Shown here piece by piece: positions 16,516 to 25,254 of a DNA stretch of 64,000 nt; positions within the stretch are counted from its first letter, which is position 1; each line of letters begins with the position of its first letter. The DNA comes from CAWCTB01 sp963798275 (lineage in GTDB: Bacteria > Acidobacteriota > Terriglobia > Terriglobales > Acidobacteriaceae). The DNA lies in NCBI GenBank assembly GCA_963798275.1, contig CAWCTB010000021.1, forward strand, positions 112,527 to 176,526. Direction: 5' to 3'. The notes beneath the pieces were generated by a model. It ran no database searches, was not told the origin of the DNA, and saw only the letters and a program-made list of their open reading frames with translations. Both the position numbers and the translations under genes were made by a program.

Positions 16516-17687
16516 TTGTCGCCGGGGTCATGAGCGGCACCTCTGCCGACGGCATCGATGTCGCCCTGGTGCGGATCCAGGGACGCGGCTTCCGCTCGCG
16601 GCTCGAGCTGCTGGCACACTACGATTTTCCTTATCCGCCTCAGGTTCGGCAGACAATCCTCGACACCATGAACGCCCACGCCAGCGTCGCCGATATGGCG
16701 CGGCTCAACTTCACGCTCGGAGACCTTTACGCCAACGCGGTGAAAGCGGCGCAGCGACGAGCGCGCCTGGAGTGTGAGCTGGTTGGCTGTCACGGCCAGA
16801 CCCTCTATCACCAGGGCACTCGCGGGCCTTACCTCGGCCAGCGCATCGCCTGCACATGGCAAACCGGCGAAGGCGCGATGATCGCGGCGAAGTTGGGCAT
16901 TCCGGTGGTTTCCGATTTCCGTCCGGCGGACATGGCTGCAGGCGGAAAGGGCGCGCCGCTGGTTCCCTTCCTCGATTACGTGCTCTACCGGCATCGCCGC
17001 TTCGGACGCATCGTGCAAAACATAGGCGGCATCGGCAATCTCACGGCGATTCCGCCGCGTGCCACGCCCGAGGACGTGGTCGCCTTCGACACCGGCCCGG
17101 GCAATATGGTGATCGACGCCGTTGCCGCGCGACTCTTCCAGCTGCCCTTCGATCGCAATGGCCGTCTCGCTAGGCGGGGCGATCCCATCGAGGCCGTGCT
17201 GCAACAACTCATGCGGCATCCGTTCTTCCGTCAGAAGCCTCCGAAGACAACGGGACGCGAGCAGTTTGGCCGCGAATTCGTGGGCGAATTCCTCCGCCTG
17301 TGCGCGCGACGTGAGAAGCATGACGTGATCGCTACGGCCACGGCGCTAACCGCGCGATCGATCGGGAAAGCGGTGCGCGCGTTCGTGTTGCCACTCGACG
17401 AAGAGTTCGATGCGACGAATACGCGACGGCCCACGCAGTTTCGCGAATTCGTCGTCTCCGGGGGAGGCACGAAGAACGCGACGCTCATGGCGATGATCCG
17501 CGAGGAGCTTGCGCCTTGGAAGATGCGCGTGCGGACCAGCGACGACTTCGGCCTGCCTTCCGAAGCCAAGGAGGCGGTGGCCTTTGCCTTGCTGGCATAC
17601 CAGACATGGCGGCGCACCCCGTCGAACATTCCATCGGCCACCGGCGCAAAGCGCCCGGCGATTCTGGGCAAGATCAGCTATGCCTAG
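16512..17687 (+). CDS. anmK: Anhydro-N-acetylmuramic acid kinase
   Basis: This enzyme opens and phosphorylates 1,6-anhydro-MurNAc to MurNAc-6-phosphate in cell-wall recycling. 391 residues. Motifs include VAGVMSGTSADGIDVAL at the N-terminus (ATP-binding loop), GCHGQTLYH, VSDFRPADMAAGGKGAPLVP, VAFDTGPGNMVID and FVVSGGGTKNATLM. It overlaps the nagZ stop (ATGA). The pairing with nagZ makes a functional unit: NagZ provides the anhydro-sugar and AnmK uses it. Confidence 0.95.
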   Translation: MIVAGVMSGTSADGIDVALVRIQGRGFRSRLELLAHYDFPYPPQVRQTILDTMNAHASVADMARLNFTLGDLYANAVKAAQRRARLECELVGCHGQTLYHQGTRGPYLGQRIACTWQTGEGAMIAAKLGIPVVSDFRPADMAAGGKGAPLVPFLDYVLYRHRRFGRIVQNIGGIGNLTAIPPRATPEDVVAFDTGPGNMVIDAVAARLFQLPFDRNGRLARRGDPIEAVLQQLMRHPFFRQKPPKTTGREQFGREFVGEFLRLCARREKHDVIATATALTARSIGKAVRAFVLPLDEEFDATNTRRPTQFREFVVSGGGTKNATLMAMIREELAPWKMRVRTSDDFGLPSEAKEAVAFALLAYQTWRRTPSNIPSATGAKRPAILGKISYA

Positions 17688-17716
17688 AAGCCTGCGGCCG
17701 CAACCCCAAACGACTT

Positions 17717-17827
17717 GTCATCCCGAGCGAAGTCGAGGGACCCCTATTGTCCCAACGAACCTCATCCCGCCCTGTCATCTTGAGCGAAGCGAGGTCGCCC
17801 GGGCAACCGAGCGCAGTCGAAGGACCC
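17717..17827. repeat. Two copies of a dispersed extragenic repeat
   Basis: Copy one starts at 17717 as GTCATCCCGAGCGAAGTCGA followed by GGGACCC. Copy two at about 17773-17827 reads TGTCATCTTGAGCGAAGCGA, then GCGCAGTCGAAGGACCC. Such sequences are scattered widely between genes in Acidobacteriota and some other phyla. The second copy abuts the start of the next gene and may have replaced its original leader. Confidence 0.65.
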
Positions 17828-17851
17828 TTTATCTTCGTCGATTGCTCTCGC

Positions 17852-19345
17852 GTGCTACTCGTCCTGCTGCTGGCGACCTCGTGCTCCCGCAAGCCCGATC
17901 CGCACACGCTGGTGATGATCATCGAGAGCAGTCCTACGAATCTCGACCCGCGGGTTGGCATCGATGCGCAGTCCGAGCGCATCGACGAGCTTCTGTTCGA
18001 TTCGCTGGTGCGCCGCGACGAACACTTCGAACTGAAGCCCTGGCTGGCGGAAAGCTGGGAAACCCCCGATCCGCAGACGTATATCTTTCACCTGCATCGT
18101 GGCGTGCGATTTCACAATGGCCAGGCGCTGACTGCGCGCGACGTGAAGTGGACCTTCGATTCGCTGCTTAGCGGCAAGATTCGCAGTTCAAAGACAAGCA
18201 CCTATGCGCCGATCGACCACGTTGATGCGCCAGATGACTACACCGTAATCTTCCATCTGAAGGAACCTCTGTCTTCCTTGCTGTGGAATCTTTCCGACGG
18301 CGCGATTGGCATCGTGCCCTACGGCAGCGGAGAAGATTTCAATCGCAATCCCATCGGCTCCGGCCCGTTTCGTTTTGTCAGCGCGCAGCAGGACAAAGAG
18401 GTCATTGTCGAGCGCAACCCGGACTATTGGACTATGCCTCCCAAGCTGCAGCGAGTACAGTTCAAGGTCATTCCCGACGCGACGACACGCGCGCTCGAGT
18501 TGCGCAAGCGCAGTGCTGACGTGGCCAGCAACGCCCTTACTCCCGACACCGTGGTCGCGCTCAAGTCCGATGCCGGGCTCACCGTGATGGAGGCGCCCGG
18601 AACCATTTACGCCTACCTGGCGCTCAACCTGCGTGACCCGATCTTGCGGGATGTTCGCGTCCGGCACGCGCTGGCGTATGCGATCGATGTCGAGCCCATC
18701 ATTCATTACCTGTGGCGCGACCAGGCGCGTCCGGCGTACAGCATTTTGCCGCCGCAGCACTGGGCCTACGATGCCAATGTGGCGAAATACCCTTACGATC
18801 CGCAACGCGCGCGGCAGATCCTGGACGAGGCCGGCTATCGCGAAACCAACGGCGTGCGCTTCCACATCACGATGAAGACTTCGACCGAAGAGTCGACGCG
18901 CCTGCTTGCCGCGGTCTTGCAACAGCAACTGCGCCAGGTGGGCATCGCGCTCGACATCCGCAGCTTCGAGTTCGCTACTTTTTTCTCCGACATTACCAAG
19001 GGCGCTTACCAGGTTCATTCGCTGCGATGGGTGGGCGGGAACCTCGATCCCGATATCTTCGACTATGTTTTCTCGACCGCCAGCTTTGCGCCCAAGCGGG
19101 CCAACCGCACTTACTACTCGAACCCGCGGGTCGATGAGTTGATTCTGCAAGGCCGCGCCACCCTAGACCGGGAGAAAAGGAAGCTCATCTACGACGAGAT
19201 TCAGGAGATCGTGGCGCTAGACCTGCCCTACATTAACCTGTGGTACTACGACAATGTGGTAGTGCACACCAACCGGGTGCGAGGCATCGAGCTGAATCCC
19301 TCGGGCAACTACGACTTCCTCCGCACCGCCGAGCTCGCGCCTTAG
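17852..19345 (+). CDS. Peptide/nickel-type ABC transporter substrate-binding lipoprotein
   Basis: Family 5 extracellular solute-binding protein (OppA/DppA type), about 497 residues. A short hydrophobic leader LLVLLLATSC ends in a lipobox cysteine. Hallmarks are SSPTNLDPRVGIDAQSERI, ESWETPDPQTYIFHLHRGVR, GSGPFRFV, and DVRVRHALAYAIDVEPII. The open frame extends far upstream but overlaps anmK and the dispersed repeat. The GTG at 17852 is the closest plausible start, though the leader lacks the usual basic residues, so the true start is uncertain. No permease genes are nearby. Confidence 0.85.
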   Translation: MLLVLLLATSCSRKPDPHTLVMIIESSPTNLDPRVGIDAQSERIDELLFDSLVRRDEHFELKPWLAESWETPDPQTYIFHLHRGVRFHNGQALTARDVKWTFDSLLSGKIRSSKTSTYAPIDHVDAPDDYTVIFHLKEPLSSLLWNLSDGAIGIVPYGSGEDFNRNPIGSGPFRFVSAQQDKEVIVERNPDYWTMPPKLQRVQFKVIPDATTRALELRKRSADVASNALTPDTVVALKSDAGLTVMEAPGTIYAYLALNLRDPILRDVRVRHALAYAIDVEPIIHYLWRDQARPAYSILPPQHWAYDANVAKYPYDPQRARQILDEAGYRETNGVRFHITMKTSTEESTRLLAAVLQQQLRQVGIALDIRSFEFATFFSDITKGAYQVHSLRWVGGNLDPDIFDYVFSTASFAPKRANRTYYSNPRVDELILQGRATLDREKRKLIYDEIQEIVALDLPYINLWYYDNVVVHTNRVRGIELNPSGNYDFLRTAELAP

Positions 19346-19410
19346 CGGCCAGCCGCACACTTGCGTGCTACCATCGAAGTTTCAGCACAAATAACAAGGA
19401 GTCCAGCGGG

Positions 19411-20211
19411 TTGCGCATTCTCTTCGTAGGCGACATTTTCGGGCGCCCCGGCCGTACCATCGTTCACGAGCGGCTGCCCGAACTGCAAAAGCAGTACGGC
19501 GTCGACCTTACCATCGCCAACGGCGAAAACGCTGCCGGAGGCTTCGGCATCACTCCGCAGATCGCAGAGGAACTCTTCGAGCTCGGCATCGCCGTCATCA
19601 CCACCGGCAACCATGTCTGGGACAAGCGGGAGATCATCGACTACCTGAACTCGGCCAACGGGAACGAGACCTCGCTGGCGCGTCGCCTGCTTCGTCCAGC
19701 GAACTATCCGGCCGGCTCACCCGGCTTCGGTTGGTATCAGGGTCGCACCAGCGAAGGTGTCGATTACGCCGTCATCAATCTTCAGGGCCGCGTTTTCATG
19801 GGCAACAACGACGATCCGTTCCGCGTGGCCGACGAACTGCTGAAGCGCATCACCGCCAAGGTCATCCTGGTGGATATGCACGCCGAAGCTACGTCGGAAA
19901 AGGTTGCGATCGGCTGGTATCTCGACGGAAGGGTAACGGCCGTGCTGGGCACGCACACCCACGTGCCTACCGCCGACGAGCGGGTGCTCACCAATGGCAC
20001 CGCGTTGCAGACCGACGTGGGCATGACCGGCCCCTACGAGAGCGTCATCGGCGTGCAGAAAGAGATGATCGTGCAGCGCTTCCTGACCAATATGCCGGCA
20101 CGCTTCGAAGCCGCGTCCGGTGATGTTCGCCTGTGCGCTGCCCTGATCGACTGCGACGCATTAACCGGCCGCGCCAGCAGGATCGAGCGCATCATGCTGA
20201 GGCAGGAGTAG
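19411..20211 (+). CDS. YmdB-family metallophosphoesterase
   Basis: 266 residues of the TIGR00282/YmdB family, a calcineurin-like phosphodiesterase acting on cyclic nucleotides or RNA ends in other bacteria. Metal motifs are visible: FVGDIFGRPGR, NGENAAGG, TTGNHVWDK, DMHAEATSEK and LGTHTHVPTAD. The start is the TTG at 19411, with AAGGAG about ten bases before. After it, 20212-20411 carries no gene, only a 15-base direct repeat (AACAGCTTCTTCGTT, twice around 20347-20377). Confidence 0.9.
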   Translation: MRILFVGDIFGRPGRTIVHERLPELQKQYGVDLTIANGENAAGGFGITPQIAEELFELGIAVITTGNHVWDKREIIDYLNSANGNETSLARRLLRPANYPAGSPGFGWYQGRTSEGVDYAVINLQGRVFMGNNDDPFRVADELLKRITAKVILVDMHAEATSEKVAIGWYLDGRVTAVLGTHTHVPTADERVLTNGTALQTDVGMTGPYESVIGVQKEMIVQRFLTNMPARFEAASGDVRLCAALIDCDALTGRASRIERIMLRQE

Positions 20212-20411
20212 GAGGAGCGATTTAGCAGTTAGCAATTGGTGATTCGCCCTTCGCCTCTCGCTCTTTGTCCCCACCGGCAGTGGTGGCACCATAACCCAGA
20301 TTGAGATAAACCGCCTTCCTTAGCTGGTAGCTGGCGGCCGGCGGCTAACAGCTTCTTCGTTAACAGCTTCTTCGTTGCTACTTGCTAGCGGCTGATTTAC
20401 CCTTCCCCTTC

Positions 20412-20879
20412 ATGTCCCAGTCCGACGAACTCTTCATGCAGGAGGCGCTGCGCGAGGCGCAGCGGGCACTCGCGCTGGGCGAGGTGCCGGTCGGAGCCGT
20501 GGTGGTGCGCAACGGGACAGTCATTGCCCGCGGCTGCAATCGCCCCATTACCTCGAACGATCCCACGGCCCATGCCGAGATCATCGCTCTGCGGGAGGCG
20601 GGATTTGCCCTCAGCAACTACCGCTTGCTGGACTGCGAGCTCTACGTCACGGTCGAGCCCTGCGCGATGTGTGCCGGAGCCATCACCCACGCGCGCATCC
20701 GCCGGCTGGTTTACGGCGCGGAAGACCCCAAGGCCGGGGCGGTGCACTCGGTCACCCAGGTGCTCAACCATGCCAAGCTCAACCACCGGGTCGATGTGAC
20801 CTTCGGCGTGTTGGCGGCGCAGTGCATGGACCTGCTGCAAACCTTCTTCCGCGAAAAGCGCAAGGCCGAAGTCGGCTGA
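20412..20879 (+). CDS. tadA: tRNA adenosine(34) deaminase
   Basis: TadA deaminates the wobble adenosine of tRNA-Arg(ACG) to inosine. 155 residues, normal length. The zinc and proton-transfer site is TAHAEI and the two zinc cysteines are in PCAMCAGA. The substrate loops SNYRLLDCELYVT and GAEDPKAGAV are present. The start ATG 20412 (MSQSDELFM) is preferred over 20382 because homology begins there. Confidence 0.95.
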   Translation: MSQSDELFMQEALREAQRALALGEVPVGAVVVRNGTVIARGCNRPITSNDPTAHAEIIALREAGFALSNYRLLDCELYVTVEPCAMCAGAITHARIRRLVYGAEDPKAGAVHSVTQVLNHAKLNHRVDVTFGVLAAQCMDLLQTFFREKRKAEVG

Positions 20880-20990
20880 GAGCATGTACGGCTGCACGTC
20901 ACAAGCGACAGCACCAGCCAAAATCGCGACACTCGATTCGATTTGCTAAACTAGGAGCGCTGGCAACTCCGGCCAGATGCAACCGCGCGC

Positions 20991-21080
20991 GGAGAGGTGC
21001 GTGAGTGGTTGAAACGAGCCGCCTCGAAAGCGGCCATACCTGAAAGGGTATCGGGGGTTCAAATCCCTCCCTCTCCGCCA
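20991..21080 (+). tRNA. tRNA-Ser (anticodon CGA)
   Basis: A 90-base class II tRNA. The acceptor arms GGAGAGG and CCTCTCC are followed by G and an encoded CCA. The anticodon stem GCCGC/GCGGC holds the loop CTCGAAA with anticodon CGA, which reads UCG. A long variable arm (ATACCTGAAAGGGTAT) and the T-loop GGTTCAAATCC are present. Confidence 0.97.
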
Positions 21081-21182
21081 TCGTTCGATGCCCAACAACG
21101 ACTGAAGTGATCAGGCGTCTTTGGTTGCTGCTTCATCTGGATGAGCGGGACGCCAAGCCTTCCGCCAGGGACAAACGCCACG

Positions 21183-22295
21183 TCAGCGAAAGGCCTCTTT
21201 GTTGACGACATACGGCATCTGGCTGATGTCGCCTCCGTAGTTCCCTTCCAGCACGTCGATCAGGCCTTGCACACAGCGGCCAGCCATCCCTCGGTTCGGG
21301 TCCAGCGATAGCCGGGTAATGCGCGCGGCGCTGGCAAAATGCGGAAACAGCCGGCAGCGATCTTCGATTGCGGGGTCGCGCAACGGTGAGTCGGCCGGCA
21401 GGGGCTCGGTTTCGTATACGTCGAGCGCCGCCCCGGCGATCCAGTTCTCTTTCAGCGCGCGCGCCAGGGCCGCCTCGTCGATCACCGGACCGCGCGAGGT
21501 GTTTACGATGTAAGCCGTGGGCTTCATCGTCCGCAGCGTCTGCTGGTTGATCACGTGATAGGTGGGCGTAGCGCTCTCGCCTTCCCGCAGCAGCGGAACG
21601 TGAATGCTGACAAAATCGGCCTGGCTCAGCGCTTCCGCCAGCGAAACGTAGCTGATGGCGGTGCGCTCGCTTTGCAGACCGTGCCGGTGACGCAGGTCCA
21701 TCTCTTCCTGGATGGCGGCCGCGAACTTCGCATTCGGCCCCAGCGGCTCGTAGCAGAGGATGTTCATGTCGAAGCCGACGCACTTCTTGATGACGGCCTG
21801 CCCGATGCGTCCGGTTCCTATAATGGCGATCGTCTTGCCGGTCATCTCGTCGCCGAGAAACGGCAAGTACGGATGCCAGGAACCCCACACATTGTTCCGC
21901 ACCAGCAGTTCGGCAGGCCACAACTTGCGAACCAGAGTTGCCAGGGCAAAGAAGGCAAACTCCGCCGTCGCCTCGGTCAGCACGTCAGCCGTATTCGTGA
22001 ACGGCACCTTGTATCTGTTCGCGTCGGCGCGATTGATGTTGTCGAAACCGACGGCGTACTGTGCCACGCACTTCAGCGTTCCCTTGCCCGCCTCGAAGAC
22101 CTCGGCGTCGATCGGGTCGCGAAGTGTGGTGATAAGGCCGTCAATTCCGCTGCGCACCTTCTCGATGATCAGTTTCTTCGGCGGAGGCTGCGGATCGGGA
22201 TAGACTTCGACCTCGTAGCCGCGGTCGCGCAGGCGTTGGAAGGCAGCGTCGCCGATATCGGCGGTCGCGAAGACGCGGAAATGCTTCTCTACCAT
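21183..22295 (-). CDS. D-2-hydroxyacid dehydrogenase, NAD-dependent
   Basis: 370 residues of the D-isomer-specific 2-hydroxyacid dehydrogenase family (SerA/glyoxylate reductase type). The NAD site is IAIIGTGRIGQAVIK. The catalytic arginine lies in VNTSRGPVID, the glutamate in DVYETEPLP, and the histidine in LFPHFASA. The active start ATG 22295 (MVEKHFRVFATAD) has GAAAGAGGTG before it. No ACT domain is present, so it is not a full SerA; the substrate is unknown. An insertion between QEEMDLRHRHG and ISYVSLAEAL is longer than usual. Confidence 0.88.
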   Translation of the reverse strand: MVEKHFRVFATADIGDAAFQRLRDRGYEVEVYPDPQPPPKKLIIEKVRSGIDGLITTLRDPIDAEVFEAGKGTLKCVAQYAVGFDNINRADANRYKVPFTNTADVLTEATAEFAFFALATLVRKLWPAELLVRNNVWGSWHPYLPFLGDEMTGKTIAIIGTGRIGQAVIKKCVGFDMNILCYEPLGPNAKFAAAIQEEMDLRHRHGLQSERTAISYVSLAEALSQADFVSIHVPLLREGESATPTYHVINQQTLRTMKPTAYIVNTSRGPVIDEAALARALKENWIAGAALDVYETEPLPADSPLRDPAIEDRCRLFPHFASAARITRLSLDPNRGMAGRCVQGLIDVLEGNYGGDISQMPYVVNKEAFR

Positions 22296-22375
22296 GAACA
22301 CCTCTTTCCGTTCTGCAGGATACTGCTCCGCCGGGCCGCGCTCCACGCGCGGTTCTTGCGATAGTACAACGCAGG

Positions 22376-22401
22376 AAAAAGGCCCGCTTTGCCGCGGGCC
22401 C
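22376..22401 (-). terminator. Rho-independent terminator
   Basis: Read on the minus strand: GGCCCGC, loop GGCAAA, GCGGGCC, then TTTTT. It lies just after the stop of the aminotransferase gene and before the dehydrogenase start, so it ends the aminotransferase transcript. Confidence 0.88.
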
Positions 22402-22423
22402 TGAGCCAACGCCTATCATCCTA

Positions 22424-23623
22424 TTACAAATGTTTCTTGGTCCATTGATCGATGCGGTCCAGCGCCAGATTGATGTTGTCGATCGAGTTGGCCACGCTGA
22501 ACCGGAGATAGCCTTCTCCGAACGCGCCAAATGCCGTACCAGACAACGCCGCAACGCCCGCCTCCTCGAGCAGTGCGTCGGCCAGCTTCTTCGATGCCCA
22601 GCCCGTCTGCTTAACATTGGGGAACGTGTAGAATGCGCCCTTTGGCAGGCGGCATGAGAAGCCCTTGATCTGGTTGATGCCCTTCACAAACACGTCGCGA
22701 CGCTTCCTGAATTCCTGGTTCATGTGTACGGCGTCGCTCTGGTCGCCGCGCAGGGCTTCGATACCGGCCATCTGCGTGAACGTCGCGGTGCAGGAATTCG
22801 AGTTCGTCATCAGCCGCGCAATGTGTACTGCGAGATCCTGGCGCATGACGCCATAGCCCATGCGCCATCCTGTCATGGCGTAGGTCTTGGAGAAGCCGTC
22901 CAGGATAATGGTGCGGTCTTTCATGCCTGCGACGGCGGCGATGCTGTAATGCTCGCCTTCGAACAGCAGGCGCCCGTAGATTTCGTCGCTCATCACCATG
23001 ATGTCGCGGTCGCCGATCGCGTCGGCAATGCCGAAAATATCCTCTTTGGTCAATACTCCGCCCGTTGGATTCTGCGGCGAGTTGAGGATAATCAGCTTGG
23101 TGCGGTCATTGATCAGTGTCTTCAGTTCGGTCACATCGAGACGAAAATCGCGCTCCTCGCGCAGAGGGATTGGAACCGCCTTTGCGCCCAGGAAGTGGAT
23201 CATTGACTCGTAGATGGGAAAGCCGGGGTTCGGGTAAATGACTTCGTCGCCCTCTTCGACCAGCGCCAGCATAGTGAAAAAGATGATGGGCTTTCCGCCA
23301 GGCACGACCACCACTTCGTCGGCGCTCACTTCGATGCCGCGCGACCTGGCAACGTCCTCGGCGATCGCCTGTCGCAAATCGGGCAGACCCGCCGAAGGTC
23401 CGTAGTGGGTGTAGCCGCGATGCAGGGCGTTAACAGCGGCTTCCACGATGTTGCCGGGAGTGTCGAAATCAGGCTCGCCAATTTCGAGGTGAACGATGTG
23501 CTTGCCCTGTGCTTCCAGGGCCCGCGCCCGAACCAGAACCTCGAACGCCGTCTCCGTACCCAGCCGCGACATCCTCCGGGCCAGACGCAACTCTGACTGT
23601 GTGGTAGTCATAGATAAACTCAT
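22424..23623 (-). CDS. Class I/II pyridoxal-phosphate aminotransferase
   Basis: 399 residues of the aspartate-aminotransferase (class I, subgroup Ib) fold. The PLP lysine is in GFSKTYAMTGWRMGYG. SPQNPTGG and MSDEIYGRLLF are the cofactor-binding segments, and a C-terminal RFSVANS holds the carboxylate-binding arginine. ATG start at 23623, or 23611 (MTTTQSE). The amino-acid specificity cannot be read from sequence. It ends in a strong terminator. Confidence 0.92.
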   Translation of the reverse strand: MSLSMTTTQSELRLARRMSRLGTETAFEVLVRARALEAQGKHIVHLEIGEPDFDTPGNIVEAAVNALHRGYTHYGPSAGLPDLRQAIAEDVARSRGIEVSADEVVVVPGGKPIIFFTMLALVEEGDEVIYPNPGFPIYESMIHFLGAKAVPIPLREERDFRLDVTELKTLINDRTKLIILNSPQNPTGGVLTKEDIFGIADAIGDRDIMVMSDEIYGRLLFEGEHYSIAAVAGMKDRTIILDGFSKTYAMTGWRMGYGVMRQDLAVHIARLMTNSNSCTATFTQMAGIEALRGDQSDAVHMNQEFRKRRDVFVKGINQIKGFSCRLPKGAFYTFPNVKQTGWASKKLADALLEEAGVAALSGTAFGAFGEGYLRFSVANSIDNINLALDRIDQWTKKHL

Positions 23624-23768
23624 GGATTATACCCCCGCATTGAAAGTACGGACGATGGAACCAGTCCGCGGGATGCCAACTCATATTGTTGCCGCGAGCG
23701 CCGCAAGTCGCTGTGACGCAAAGCTCATGATCCTGTGACGCACCGCACGTCAAGCCCCTACCGTCGCG

Positions 23769-24194
23769 CTACACCCGCTTGTCCTCTTGCTGATGCCCAA
23801 CGTACTCGATGACGAACTCGATCTTGGCGGTCTTTTCCAGCATGGCCGAGACGGAGCAGTATTTCTCCTTCGACAGGCGCACCGCGTCCTCGACCGCCTT
23901 CGGCGTGACCTCGCCACCGACCCGGTAGACCAGCTTGATGCTGGTAAAGACCTTGGGGAAATCGTTCGCCCGCTCCGCTTCGGCATGCACTTCCAGGCTA
24001 GTAAATTTCTCCCGCTTCTTGCGCAGGATTCCCACCACGTCGCTGGCGGTGCAGGCGCACAACCCGATCAGCGTCAGTTCTAACGGCGTACAGGCAGTCT
24101 TCACCTGACCAGCGTCGACGACCAGTGCGTGGCCGCTGCTAGCTTCTCCGATGAAACGATCTTTATCAGTCCAAATTGCTTTGGCTTCAACCAC
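23769..24194 (-). CDS. OsmC-family peroxiredoxin-like protein
   Basis: 141 residues. OsmC/Ohr-type proteins reduce organic hydroperoxides with a pair of cysteines. The first set lies in ACTPLELTLIGLCACTASD and the second in EKYCSVSAMLEKTA. The start ATG 24194 (MVEAKAIWTD) is clear. It is closer to the YhfA/OsmC-like group than to Ohr, so peroxidase activity is likely but not certain. Confidence 0.88.
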   Translation of the reverse strand: MVEAKAIWTDKDRFIGEASSGHALVVDAGQVKTACTPLELTLIGLCACTASDVVGILRKKREKFTSLEVHAEAERANDFPKVFTSIKLVYRVGGEVTPKAVEDAVRLSKEKYCSVSAMLEKTAKIEFVIEYVGHQQEDKRV

Positions 24195-24199
24195 GATGA

Positions 24200-24486
24200 C
24201 CTCCGCTGAATGGCACCATCATTTCACACCCGCGGTGCATTATTATCGTTCGATGCCTGGGGACGCCATCCGTATGGAACAACTTCGCCATGTGTATCGC
24301 AAAGGCAAGACCAACACGGTCCGCGTCTTGGCCACGATCCTGCGGTGCACGCGCAGGCGCGCTATTGTCGCCGGACACGATGTGAGTATGCAGCCTGTCG
24401 CCGCGTGCGTCTGCATCACCGCCGCAGCCGACGGCAAACCGTTGACCTGCGAAGTGAGCGACCAATTGCCCAACAGCGCCACCTAG
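24200..24486 (+). pseudogene. Possible decayed thioesterase-like remnant
   Basis: Two plus-strand frames carry pieces that resemble hotdog thioesterases. HTRGALLSFDAWG lies in one frame and RKGKTNTVRVLATILRCTRR in another. Together they are too short and broken for a working gene. The rest of the stretch 24195-24667 has no other candidate. Confidence 0.25.
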
Positions 24487-24667
24487 TGGTTCGCGGAGAT
24501 GCAGTCTTAGTCCTTTGCCTGCGCACTGCCCGCGTGGCTGGCCGGTGCCAACCGGTAGCCCGCGCTGGGTGCCTTGCGGCAAATTCCGATCCAGGGCACG
24601 CCGTCCCGGATAGACCACCTGGCCCTACTGTTACTATCAGCAGCAATCCACGTTTCAGGAGACAAAG

Positions 24668-25147
24668 ATGTATTCCGGCTGGAATAAGGGCTTATCATTC
24701 GTGGTTATTGCAGGAGTTTTCTTGGCGATGACATCGGCTGGTCAGGCGAACGCTCAGCAGTCTTCGGCCACCGCTGCTGCGGACAAACCTTTCGTGATCG
24801 AGTATTACTACAAAGTGAAGTGGGGACATGCGGAGGAATTCATCACGCTCTTTAAGAAGAACCACTACCCTCTCCTGAAGAAGCAGGTGGAGATGGGCCG
24901 CTTTCTCAGCGTGAGTGCCGTAACGCCGCGCTATCACACCACGGAAGACGGGCGATGGGACTACCGCGTGACCATCGTCTTCAAGAACGCCATTACGGCC
25001 AACGACAGCGGTTTCGACGAGAAGGCGCTCATCCGCCAGATGTATCCCGACCAAGCAACCTATGAGAAGGAAGAGCAGCGGCGCTTTGAGATCCTCGATG
25101 CCCATTGGGACCTGCCGATTAAGGATCTGGAGCTCAATGCACCATAG
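24668..25147 (+). CDS. Secreted protein of unknown function
   Basis: 159 residues with a clear signal peptide (LSFVVIAGVFLAMTSAGQANA, cleavage after ANA). The mature part begins FVIEYYYKVKWGHAEEFITL and has conserved-looking strands and helices typical of a dimeric alpha-beta barrel, for example SVSAVTPRYHTTEDGRWDYRV. I do not recognise a named family. GGAGACAAAG precedes the ATG. Probably periplasmic. Confidence 0.75.
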   Translation: MYSGWNKGLSFVVIAGVFLAMTSAGQANAQQSSATAAADKPFVIEYYYKVKWGHAEEFITLFKKNHYPLLKKQVEMGRFLSVSAVTPRYHTTEDGRWDYRVTIVFKNAITANDSGFDEKALIRQMYPDQATYEKEEQRRFEILDAHWDLPIKDLELNAP

Positions 25148-25254
25148 GCAATCGGCGGGAGGTTCGAGAAGGCATTACTGTTGGTTGCTTTAAAGCAGGC
25201 CTGGGCGTACGACTACTATTGCGAGGCTGGCTGGCGACTTTCCTGCGCTGCTAA

